Shown here piece after piece: positions 7,482 through 14,976 of a stretch of DNA of 23,122 bases. Positions within the stretch are counted from its first letter, which is position 1. Every line of letters begins with the position of its first letter. Under the pieces are notes generated by a model, which saw only the letters and a program-made list of their open reading frames with translations, had not been told where the DNA came from and ran no database searches. The stretch lies in the NCBI GenBank assembly GCA_937923325.1, contig CAKZUQ010000050.1, positions 1 through 23,122 on the forward strand, read 5' to 3'. This DNA is from an uncultured Bacteriovoracaceae bacterium (GTDB lineage: Bacteria; Bdellovibrionota; Bacteriovoracia; Bacteriovoracales; Bacteriovoracaceae). Both the position numbers and the translations under genes were made by a program.

Positions 7482-8177
7482 ATGAGCAAGCAAGTATTTA
7501 AAAATCTAAATAATTCTAGTCACTTACACGAATCTTTTGTTTTTCAAGCTGAAAATATATCTGTTAATTACGGAAAAATTAAAGCACTTAAAAATGTAAC
7601 CTTCTCTATTAAAAGAGGAGAAGTCATTTTTGTTACTGGAAAGTCGGCAGCTGGAAAATCAACTTTATTAAATGTCCTTGCTGGAGATATCAAACCTCAA
7701 TCAGGTAGATTAATTCATGGCCTTAATGATCGTTTTATCGCCCAAGTATTCCAAGATGTAAAATTACTTCATGATTTAACTTTAGAGGAAAACTTACTTC
7801 TATCATTTGATCCATCAATATATAAAACAAAAAAAGAGTTTAAATCTGAGTTAAATGAACTTGTTCAATTCTTAGCAATCGGGGATAGATTAAAGTTAAA
7901 AGCAAGTAAGGCCAACGGTGGTTTGAAGCAGAAGGTAGCGCTTGTGAGAGCTTTAATGACTAGACCTGAAATTATCCTTTGTGATGAGCCAACTTCATCG
8001 TGTGATAAAGAAAGTTCGATTAAGTTCTTTGAACTTTTGAATTATTATAATGTAAAAAAGGGATTAACAATTATTTGGGCATCTCATAATAAAGAACTTG
8101 TTAAACAATTTCCAGGAACAATGCTACACCTTGATTCTGGAAAATTAGTATATTCGGGACACGCATGTTTTATTTAA
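7482..8177 (+). CDS. ftsE: FtsE-like ABC ATPase of the division complex
   Basis: Cytoplasmic ATPase that with FtsX controls septal peptidoglycan hydrolysis through EnvC. Seen: Walker A GKSAAGKST (residues 53-61), Q-loop region around Gln88-Gln91, Walker B IILCDEPT (164-171) and switch His202 (WASHNKE). The signature motif is unusual: ANGGLKQK at 144-151 instead of LSGGQ-like, and the D-loop reads SSCD. There is an N-terminal extension of about 20 residues (MSKQVFKNLNNSSHLHESFV) relative to typical FtsE. AGAAGG at 7472-7477 is the ribosome binding site. It overlaps ftsX by 13 bases. Without the ftsX/envC context it might be read as a generic ABC ATPase (LolD-like), but the neighbours settle the role. 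Confidence 0.88.
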   Translation: MSKQVFKNLNNSSHLHESFVFQAENISVNYGKIKALKNVTFSIKRGEVIFVTGKSAAGKSTLLNVLAGDIKPQSGRLIHGLNDRFIAQVFQDVKLLHDLTLEENLLLSFDPSIYKTKKEFKSELNELVQFLAIGDRLKLKASKANGGLKQKVALVRALMTRPEIILCDEPTSSCDKESSIKFFELLNYYNVKKGLTIIWASHNKELVKQFPGTMLHLDSGKLVYSGHACFI

Positions 8178-8959
8178 ATCAATTTTTAAAATCTCTTTTA
8201 AGAACTAAACTTGTTGGAGCTTTGTTTATTCTTTGCTCTGTTTGTTTAGTATCAGGAGCATTTCATCAAGAAAAGATTTCAAATCTTGTAAGCTCTGTAG
8301 ATAATCAGGATAGAAATCCTTACTTTAATGCCTTGATCTCTAAAGATGTAAATTTAAGTTCTATAGCTAGAAAGATAAAAAGTCTTCCAGGTGTTCAAAG
8401 AGTTAGTAGGGTAAAGAAAGTTGATGCTCAGGCTGAGCTTGGAAGTTTAAATAAACAACTTAAGTCTTCTGTCTTAGATAGGTTGAAATCTATAAAGTAC
8501 AGCTCTTTAACAATAGAGCTTTCAAGAAATTTAAAAGACAAGAGCCAAAAGTTAATAAGAGAATATTTAGCTAGGCTAGTTGGAAGTGAATCTTTAACTC
8601 TATCAAAAATTAAATTTCCAAAGCAAAAACAAGAAGAGGAAACGATTATTGATAAAATTATTAAAAACTCTGATATTATTGCTCTTGGATCATTAAGTTT
8701 TTTGTGGATTATACTTTTCTTTACGATGGTTAAGAAAAATTCATCTTATTTCTTTTTAGTAGAAAAATTTCAACGAAAAAAAAATATAAAAGAGAAGTCT
8801 ATAAGTTTATTTGTGGCAGTTGTTTTTGTTGTATCAAGTCTAATAAATTTTTACTTTTCAGATGATGTTTCTACTTTTGCAATGGCCATTATTTTCTCTT
8901 TATTTACTATTTCATGCTTATCATTATTTCAAATCAAGCATAAAGGTCCTGTTAGTTAA
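8165..8959 (+). CDS. ftsX: FtsX-like division membrane protein
   Basis: Membrane partner of FtsE. Seen: four membrane segments in the FtsX arrangement, one N-terminal (about residues 15-33) and three C-terminal (about 168-190, 212-231, 234-256), with a periplasmic loop of about 130 residues between the first two. The loop would contact the EnvC-like protein encoded next. Sequence conservation is weak, so the call rests on topology, length (264) and position between ftsE and the EnvC-like gene. It begins inside ftsE (13-base overlap), with GGGA at 8156-8159 as a possible ribosome binding site, and its stop shares one base with the next start (TAATG). Confidence 0.85.
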   Translation: MFYLNQFLKSLLRTKLVGALFILCSVCLVSGAFHQEKISNLVSSVDNQDRNPYFNALISKDVNLSSIARKIKSLPGVQRVSRVKKVDAQAELGSLNKQLKSSVLDRLKSIKYSSLTIELSRNLKDKSQKLIREYLARLVGSESLTLSKIKFPKQKQEEETIIDKIIKNSDIIALGSLSFLWIILFFTMVKKNSSYFFLVEKFQRKKNIKEKSISLFVAVVFVVSSLINFYFSDDVSTFAMAIIFSLFTISCLSLFQIKHKGPVS

Positions 8960-9984
8960 TGAAAAAAATAATTTTCTTATTTATTTTGACTTTAAATATT
9001 TACGGACGTGGTGTAAATATTGAATCTTTAAAAGATGACCTAAATAAAAGATCATTTAAAGTCACAAAGATTGCAGCAACAATTAATTCTTTAGATCAAT
9101 CGATTGGGAAAAATAATAAAAAGTATTTAGATAAAAGACAAGAACTAACAGAACTAGAAGAAAAGTTAGAAAAACTAAATCAAGAGCTAACGACTGCAGC
9201 TAATCATGTTTCAAATGAATATGAATTAACTAATAAAATATTTAGACAATATTTATTAGATCGAATTGATAAAAAAGAAGAGAACAAAATTTTAAAGGAT
9301 AAGGTTTATATTGAAACGCTATCTTATCAACTTGAAGAATTAAATCATACTCAATTTGAATCAAATAAGATGTTAAAACAAGTTAATGAACTTGGAATTA
9401 AGTTAGATTCAATTAAAGCAGATGAGCAGGCTTTATATGAAATTATTGTTGAACTTGAAAATAATAAAAAAATTAAGTCTCAGGAATATTTAACCCAACT
9501 AGAGGGTAAAAACTCAATTCGAGAAAAACTAGAAAAAGCTTTGGCCAAAAAGAAAGTCTCTAAAATTAAGAAAACAAAAAGAAAAGTTCGAAAGAAAAAG
9601 TATACTATTTCAAAATTTTCAAATAAAAAAATTGGACTACCTATTGAAAGCTATAACAGTTTTAAAGGTGGAAGTAAGGGAGTTACATTCACTTTTGATA
9701 AAGTGTCTCCTGTCATGGCATCATCCTCTGGCCATATCGCTTACTCTGGTGAGTTAGCATCATACGGAAAAATAATTATGATTGATCATGGAAATGATAT
9801 TAGATCTCTTGTTCTTGGAGATATTAAAATCAATGTTAAAAAAGGTGACTTTGTTAATAAAGGACAAGTACTAGCGTACACAATCTCAGAACCTGGACTA
9901 AGTAAAAAACTTTACTATGAGTTAAGGAAAAAAGATGTGGCTCAAAATACATTAAAAATATTAAAGAAAAATAAAGTTTTATAA
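8959..9984 (+). CDS. envC: EnvC-like amidase activator (coiled coil plus degenerate LytM/M23 domain)
   Basis: Periplasmic activator of cell-wall amidases, regulated by FtsEX. Seen: signal peptide (about residues 1-17), long coiled coil (about 20-195, charged heptads rich in L, E, K), a Lys/Arg-rich linker (about 195-215), and a C-terminal LytM-fold domain (about 230-340). The domain keeps the fold signatures (SPVMASSSGHIAYSG, IMIDHGN, VKKGDFVNKGQVLA, LYYELR) but lacks the zinc ligands of active M23 peptidases: the HxxxD position reads GVTFTF and the HxH position reads LYYEL. Loss of the ligands is normal for EnvC, which activates amidases rather than cutting peptidoglycan. The amidase itself is not in the window. 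Confidence 0.88.
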   Translation: MKKIIFLFILTLNIYGRGVNIESLKDDLNKRSFKVTKIAATINSLDQSIGKNNKKYLDKRQELTELEEKLEKLNQELTTAANHVSNEYELTNKIFRQYLLDRIDKKEENKILKDKVYIETLSYQLEELNHTQFESNKMLKQVNELGIKLDSIKADEQALYEIIVELENNKKIKSQEYLTQLEGKNSIREKLEKALAKKKVSKIKKTKRKVRKKKYTISKFSNKKIGLPIESYNSFKGGSKGVTFTFDKVSPVMASSSGHIAYSGELASYGKIIMIDHGNDIRSLVLGDIKINVKKGDFVNKGQVLAYTISEPGLSKKLYYELRKKDVAQNTLKILKKNKVL

Positions 9985-9999
9985 ATTCAGGAAATAAAA

Positions 10000-11334
10000 A
10001 TGAAAAATATTTTAATTGTAATGCTACTTTCAGTAATTACAATCAAAGCAAGTGCAAAAGATTCAAAATTTAAAGACTTAGAGCTTTTTAATAAAATTCT
10101 CCACTTAGTTGAGTCTCAATATTATAGAGAAGTGGATAGAAAAAAGCTTATTGAAGGAGCACTAAAAGGAATGATGGATAGTCTTGATCCACACTCTGCT
10201 TTTTTAAATGAAGAATTTTATAAAAAAATGAAAAATGACACAGATGGGGAATTCGGTGGACTTGGTATTGAAGTAACGCAAAAAGATGGTGTTATTTATA
10301 TTGTAACTCCAATTGAGGATTCTCCGGCTTTTAAAGCTGGTGTAAAATCAAAAGATAAAATTGTTGAAATTGATCATGAGTCAGTTGTAGGGATGAACTT
10401 AGATGAAGCTATCGACAAGATGAAAGGTGAGAATGGTGAGAAAATTCATCTGGGGGTCGTGAGAGAAGGATCCAAGGGAATAGTTCACTTTAATTTAGTA
10501 AGAAGAAAAATTAAAGTAAGTCCTGTGAAGTTTGATTTAGTGATGAAAGAGTACGCATGGATTAGATTAACTCAGTTTCAAAGAAACTCTTATGCTTATA
10601 TTGTAAAGGCCCTTAAAACATTAAAGAAAAAGGCAAGTATTAAAGGTATCATTCTTGATTTGAGATCAAATCCTGGTGGTCTTTTAGATCAGGCTGTCGA
10701 TATCTCTTCTATCTTTTTGGATGATGGAATTGTTGTATCAACAGAAGCGAGAGATCCTAAGAATAAAGAAATTAAGTATGTTAAGAAATCAGGCTATAAA
10801 GACCTTAAGACACCTTTAGCGATATTAATTAATGGAAGAAGTGCTTCTGCTTCTGAGATTGTAGCAGGAGCAATGCAAGATCATAAAAGAGCAGTTATAT
10901 TAGGAAGTCAATCATTTGGTAAAGGTTCTGTTCAGACAGTAGCTAGAGTCGATGATGTGAATGGAATAAAGCTTACAATTGCTCAGTATATGACTCCAAA
11001 TAATAGAAAAATACAGGCAGTAGGTATCACTCCTGATATTATAATCCCAGAATCTTCTTCAAAATGGATTGAGAAAAATTTAATTGATGATACGTCAATA
11101 AGAGAAAGTGATCTTCGAAATCATCTTACTGCAACTATCGAAACTAAAGAAGAGAAAAAAAGAAGACTTTTAATAGAAAAAGAAAAGAGAATTAAAAGAT
11201 CTAATAAGAAGAAAAATAAAAAAGATAATATCTTTACTAGATACTCTGCCAAAGAAGATTATCAAGTTATTCAAGCAGTAAAATATATAAAGGCCTTAAA
11301 CTTAACAAAAAAATTAAGATTTAATGAATCCTAA
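10000..11334 (+). CDS. ctpA: C-terminal processing protease, S41 family
   Basis: Periplasmic serine protease with a Ser-Lys dyad that trims or degrades envelope proteins from their C-termini. Seen: signal peptide (about 1-19), N-terminal helical part with the family motif SLDPHSAFL (61-69), PDZ domain (about 85-168, EFGGLGIEV...VKSKDKIVEIDHESV), and the catalytic core with LRSNPGGLLDQAVDI (221-235), SASASEI (catalytic Ser283) and FGKGSVQ (Lys308). The 25-residue Ser-Lys spacing matches the family. A highly basic segment (about 383-409, rich in K and R) lies between the core and the C-terminus and is unusual. AGGA at 9989-9992 is the ribosome binding site. It overlaps xseA by 11 bases. Confidence 0.95.
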   Translation: MKNILIVMLLSVITIKASAKDSKFKDLELFNKILHLVESQYYREVDRKKLIEGALKGMMDSLDPHSAFLNEEFYKKMKNDTDGEFGGLGIEVTQKDGVIYIVTPIEDSPAFKAGVKSKDKIVEIDHESVVGMNLDEAIDKMKGENGEKIHLGVVREGSKGIVHFNLVRRKIKVSPVKFDLVMKEYAWIRLTQFQRNSYAYIVKALKTLKKKASIKGIILDLRSNPGGLLDQAVDISSIFLDDGIVVSTEARDPKNKEIKYVKKSGYKDLKTPLAILINGRSASASEIVAGAMQDHKRAVILGSQSFGKGSVQTVARVDDVNGIKLTIAQYMTPNNRKIQAVGITPDIIIPESSSKWIEKNLIDDTSIRESDLRNHLTATIETKEEKKRRLLIEKEKRIKRSNKKKNKKDNIFTRYSAKEDYQVIQAVKYIKALNLTKKLRFNES

Positions 11335-12577
11335 ATCAGTATCACAACTAATATTTGATATTAAAGATACACTTGAAGGAAATTTTAGAAATATCTTGTG
11401 TACAGGAGAGATTTCAAATTTATCGTACTCCGCTTCAGGACATTATTACTTCAACCTTTCTGATAGGTCAGCTTCAATATCTTGCGCTCTATTTAAGATG
11501 GACGCCTTTAGAAATCCTCTCATAAGATCAATAAAGAATGGGGATAAGGTAATTATCTCAGGCCCAATAAGTCTTTATGCTAAAAGGGGAACATTTCAAG
11601 TATTAGTAAAAAAGATTGTAAAAAGTGGTAAAGGAACATTGTTAGAGCAGTACAACAAGCTCAAGCAAAGCTTAGCTGCAGAGGGACTTTTTGCTATAGA
11701 AAAGAAAAAAGAGATTCCTAAGTTCTCAAAAAAAACAGCAGTAATTACTGCTCAATCCAGTGCAGCGTTAGCAGACTTTACTAATGTTTTTGAAAGAAGA
11801 GCAATTTTAGGTGAAGTAATTGTCATTCCTGCTCTAGTTCAAGGTGAAAAGTCAGAAGATAGTTTACTTAAAGCATTTAAAGAGGCTGTAAATATAAAAG
11901 AGATCGAACTGATAGTGTTCACTCGTGGTGGTGGATCTATGGAGGATCTGTGGAGTTTTAACAGTGAACAATTAGCAAGATCGATTGCAGGTTGTGAAAT
12001 TCCTGTAATATCAGCAATAGGCCATCAAGTTGATTATACTCTTTGTGATTACGTTAGTGATCTTAGAGTTGAAACTCCAACAGCTGCAGCAGAGAAAATA
12101 ACAGAGAAGCAAGTAGAGCTTAAGGATAGACTAAGTTATTCTAAAAAATCTTTAGTATCACAAATTAATCAGCGAATATCCTACTATCAATCATCTCTGT
12201 ATGATTTCTCGCCTTTAAAGAATATCAATCGAATTAACTCTATTTTAAGCTCGTACGAACGAAAACTTGAAAGACTTAATATCTTAGATAATCCACATAG
12301 ATACTTAAATATAGAGAGTAAAACATTTGAGCTTGATGATTTACTTGGACAGCTTAAGGTGAATATGAATTCAAAACTACAAGAATTAAGTTTTGGTCTG
12401 GATAGTTCTCAAAGACAATTGAGGTCCCTAAACCCTAAGAATGTACTATCTCGTGGATATTCTATTCTTCGTGATGGTAGTGAGGTTGTTGATTCAAAAG
12501 AAAGTTTTAATAAAAATAAAACAAATAATTTAAATATTGAATTCCATGATGGTATAGTGAAGCTTCAAAAGAGGTGA
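11324..12577 (+). CDS. xseA: Exonuclease VII large subunit
   Basis: Large, catalytic subunit of exonuclease VII, a single-strand DNA nuclease in repair. Seen: N-terminal OB-fold (about residues 1-100, with GEISNLSYSASGHYYFNLSD), catalytic domain (about 120-320) with AVITAQSSAALADF, FTRGGGSMEDLWSFNSE and AIGHQVDYTLCDYVSDLR followed by VETPTAAAE, then a coiled-coil region and the terminal LSRGYSIL motif. Length of 417 is slightly short for the family but no motif is missing. It starts within ctpA. The small-subunit gene xseB, often adjacent, is not here; the next gene is a peptidase three bases downstream. DNA repair is an unexpected function inside a cell-wall operon. Confidence 0.95.
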   Translation: MNPKSVSQLIFDIKDTLEGNFRNILCTGEISNLSYSASGHYYFNLSDRSASISCALFKMDAFRNPLIRSIKNGDKVIISGPISLYAKRGTFQVLVKKIVKSGKGTLLEQYNKLKQSLAAEGLFAIEKKKEIPKFSKKTAVITAQSSAALADFTNVFERRAILGEVIVIPALVQGEKSEDSLLKAFKEAVNIKEIELIVFTRGGGSMEDLWSFNSEQLARSIAGCEIPVISAIGHQVDYTLCDYVSDLRVETPTAAAEKITEKQVELKDRLSYSKKSLVSQINQRISYYQSSLYDFSPLKNINRINSILSSYERKLERLNILDNPHRYLNIESKTFELDDLLGQLKVNMNSKLQELSFGLDSSQRQLRSLNPKNVLSRGYSILRDGSEVVDSKESFNKNKTNNLNIEFHDGIVKLQKR

Positions 12578-12580
12578 TTA

Positions 12581-13444
12581 ATGAAGCTATTATTTTTAAT
12601 GTTTATTGTGTCATGTGCCAATGTGAAAGTTCTTGAAACAAAACCTGAAACAAAAGTAAAACCAACTTTCCTTATTGAAGGTCAAAATGTCATTTTACAG
12701 CCTGGAAAAATCAAATTTCTTGAAGTTGAAACAACATTAGAAAATGGTAAATACAACTTAGACTGCACTCAAAGAAAAATACCATTTCTTGTTTCTGATA
12801 ATAAAGCATCATTTTATTTAATTGAAAGTTACTTTTCTAAACTAAAAAAAGAAACGTGCCAATATTTAGGTAAAACAATTTTAATTTTAGAAAAGAAAGA
12901 CTTTCCTTATAAATCTGAAAAATTAAATGTAGATAAGAAGAGGGTTTTTCTAAGTAAGAAAGATCTAGATATTGTTATTAAAGAGAGAGTCATTAAGAAG
13001 AAGATGTATGAAAAAAGTAGTCCATACTTCCTCTTTGATAGGCCATTTGTAAGACCTTTAAATTCCTATGTTACGAGCCATTATGGTAATAAAAGATTAT
13101 TTAACAATAAAAAGCAATCACAACATTTAGGTAATGATTTAAGAGCTGCTGTTGGTGTAAAGATACCTGTTACAAACAATGGTAAAGTCGTTTTTGCTGG
13201 ACATTTATTTTATACTGGAAATGCGGTGGTTGTAGATCATGGGCTAGAAATCTTTTCAATTTACGGGCACTTATCAAAAATTCTAGTGTCTAAGGGAGAT
13301 TTCTTAAAGCAAGGAGATATTGTTGGCCTTGCTGGTGCAACAGGTAGAGTAAGTGGTCCTCATCTTCATTGGGGAGTAAAAGTCCAAGGGCAATGGATCG
13401 ATGGATTTTCTTTAGTTGATGAGTCTAAAAAACACTTTGAGTAA
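12581..13444 (+). CDS. Lipoprotein M23 peptidase, active-site residues present
   Basis: Probable membrane-anchored peptidoglycan endopeptidase. Seen: short signal peptide with lipobox ending in Cys12 (FIVSC), an N-terminal beta-rich region (about 30-130), and a C-terminal M23 domain (about 155-280). The zinc site is complete: HLGND (His182, Asp186), IYGH (His230) and HLHWG (His261, His263). It therefore contrasts with the degenerate EnvC-like protein of the same operon. A strong ribosome binding site GAGGTGAT lies at 12571-12578. The stop shares one base with the next start (TAATG). By analogy with CtpA proteases that degrade M23 endopeptidases in Pseudomonas, it is a candidate substrate of the ctpA product; this is inference from co-location. 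Confidence 0.9.
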   Translation: MKLLFLMFIVSCANVKVLETKPETKVKPTFLIEGQNVILQPGKIKFLEVETTLENGKYNLDCTQRKIPFLVSDNKASFYLIESYFSKLKKETCQYLGKTILILEKKDFPYKSEKLNVDKKRVFLSKKDLDIVIKERVIKKKMYEKSSPYFLFDRPFVRPLNSYVTSHYGNKRLFNNKKQSQHLGNDLRAAVGVKIPVTNNGKVVFAGHLFYTGNAVVVDHGLEIFSIYGHLSKILVSKGDFLKQGDIVGLAGATGRVSGPHLHWGVKVQGQWIDGFSLVDESKKHFE

Positions 13445-14976
13445 TGCTTAGTTCATATAAAGTTTATATTGATGAAAAGCTGGATCGTGAAGAAGGCTGG
13501 ATTAGAGACACTCTGCTTACACAACTTTCAGGTGAAATTTCAATCAGTAATAAATATGATAATGAGTTACTCTTAATAACATTTACAGATAAAGATTCTA
13601 AGAAATCTCTTTCTAAAGAGCATTTAAATTTAAAATTTTCTGGGCATAATTTATCTTTATTTGAAGAGTTTAATGAAGAGTCTTATAAATTTAAGAGCAA
13701 AGATGAGCTTCAAGATCTTATTAGGCCTATAAAAGACTTTATTAAGTATTCAAGTTTTAATTTAGAGCAAGACGTTATTTCTAAATCTAATAAAAATTTA
13801 AAAAAAATTAAAAGTGATCTTGATTCAGATCTGTTACGATCTTTTGAAGAACGATATCTTCATATCTTAGGTTTAGAGTCAATAAGTGAGCTAAATGTTT
13901 TTTTGAAGACAACTTTTCCATTATTTGAGGTGAAGTCAATATTTGAACTAGGTAAGGATTGTGTTGAAAAAGACTTATTTTGTATCTCAAATGATTTTAA
14001 ATTGTACCTAGTTAGTGAAAGTGAAGATGAAAGCTTAGTGAGCCTAGTATTTTATGCTGTTTTTGATCTTATTAAGAAGATAAAAACAATTAAAATGAAA
14101 TTTCAAGTTAAAGAAAGCGCTCATATCTTTAAAACACTACCTTATGCTATAACTATTTATGATCACAAAAATCAAAGCTATAACCATAATATTCACCTTT
14201 CTAAACTTGGAATAACAACGAGGCAATTGGACTCTTTGTTTGATGGTCAGACTTTAGATCTTCAAGAGTTAGGTAAGTATAAAGTCGTGAGAAAAGATAT
14301 TGGAAGTACAACTAGTATTTTAAGTTTTGTAGAAATTATTGATTTTGAGATTAATTTCTCTAATCAATCTCACGAAGAACTCGGGATAGTTAGTTCTTCA
14401 ATTGCTCATGAATTGAATAATCCACTTGGTGGCATCCTTGCTGCTTTGGATGTTTTACTTTTAGATGAAAACCCTGTTGAGATCTCTGATAAATTTATTC
14501 AAATGAAAGAAGGGGTTCAGCGTTGTAAAGAGTTAGTCGAAACTTTTCTTTCTTTTTCAAGGAAAGATCAAAGACATTCTATGACTAAAGTTTCGATGAC
14601 TTCTATTGTTGATCAAGTCATACAACTCTCAAGGTTTCGATTGATAGAAAGTAATAATCAGTTGAAATTAAACTATGTAAAAATAAATAATAACAAATAT
14701 CTTAAAAATTCACATTTATTGACCATGTGTTTATACTTAATCGTTGGTGATTTATTAACAGTAAAGTCCAGAGAGTCTCTTATCAATCAGAGTTCTTTTT
14801 CTAATACTTTGCAATTAGAAATTATAGAAGATTCTAGCTCAATTATTATATCAATGGAGAATGAATTAGTTCTTTCTAAAGAGTTTTTATCATCTAAATT
14901 GTTTAACTATATACTCGATATCTTAAATATAAAGTTAATTGAAATAGAAGGGGCCAAAAAGCTATTCTTCTCTTAA
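13444..14976 (+). CDS. Histidine kinase-like protein with degenerate ATPase domain
   Basis: A cytoplasmic two-component-like sensor without membrane segments or signal peptide. Seen: an N-terminal region without clear motifs (1-125), a possible GAF-like region (about 130-215), a PAS-like region (about 225-300), then a dimerisation/phosphoacceptor domain with a good H-box, SSSIAHELNNPLGG (His322), and the second helix ending in ETFLSFSRKDQR. The region where the ATPase should lie (about 380-510) has the right spacing but not the motifs: the N-box position reads LLTMCLYLIVGDLL with both expected Asn replaced (Tyr431, Gly435), the DxG box reads ISMENE, and no glycine-rich lid is present. It may receive or pass phosphate but is unlikely to bind ATP normally. 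No response regulator adjoins. The stop lies in a TTAA shared with the convergent gene. Confidence 0.85.
   Translation: MLSSYKVYIDEKLDREEGWIRDTLLTQLSGEISISNKYDNELLLITFTDKDSKKSLSKEHLNLKFSGHNLSLFEEFNEESYKFKSKDELQDLIRPIKDFIKYSSFNLEQDVISKSNKNLKKIKSDLDSDLLRSFEERYLHILGLESISELNVFLKTTFPLFEVKSIFELGKDCVEKDLFCISNDFKLYLVSESEDESLVSLVFYAVFDLIKKIKTIKMKFQVKESAHIFKTLPYAITIYDHKNQSYNHNIHLSKLGITTRQLDSLFDGQTLDLQELGKYKVVRKDIGSTTSILSFVEIIDFEINFSNQSHEELGIVSSSIAHELNNPLGGILAALDVLLLDENPVEISDKFIQMKEGVQRCKELVETFLSFSRKDQRHSMTKVSMTSIVDQVIQLSRFRLIESNNQLKLNYVKINNNKYLKNSHLLTMCLYLIVGDLLTVKSRESLINQSSFSNTLQLEIIEDSSSIIISMENELVLSKEFLSSKLFNYILDILNIKLIEIEGAKKLFFS

Noticed and set aside
8959..9984. Idea that the EnvC-like protein is a damaged peptidase
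   Set aside because: Loss of the zinc ligands is normal in EnvC proteins, which activate amidases; the context with ftsEX supports an intact gene.
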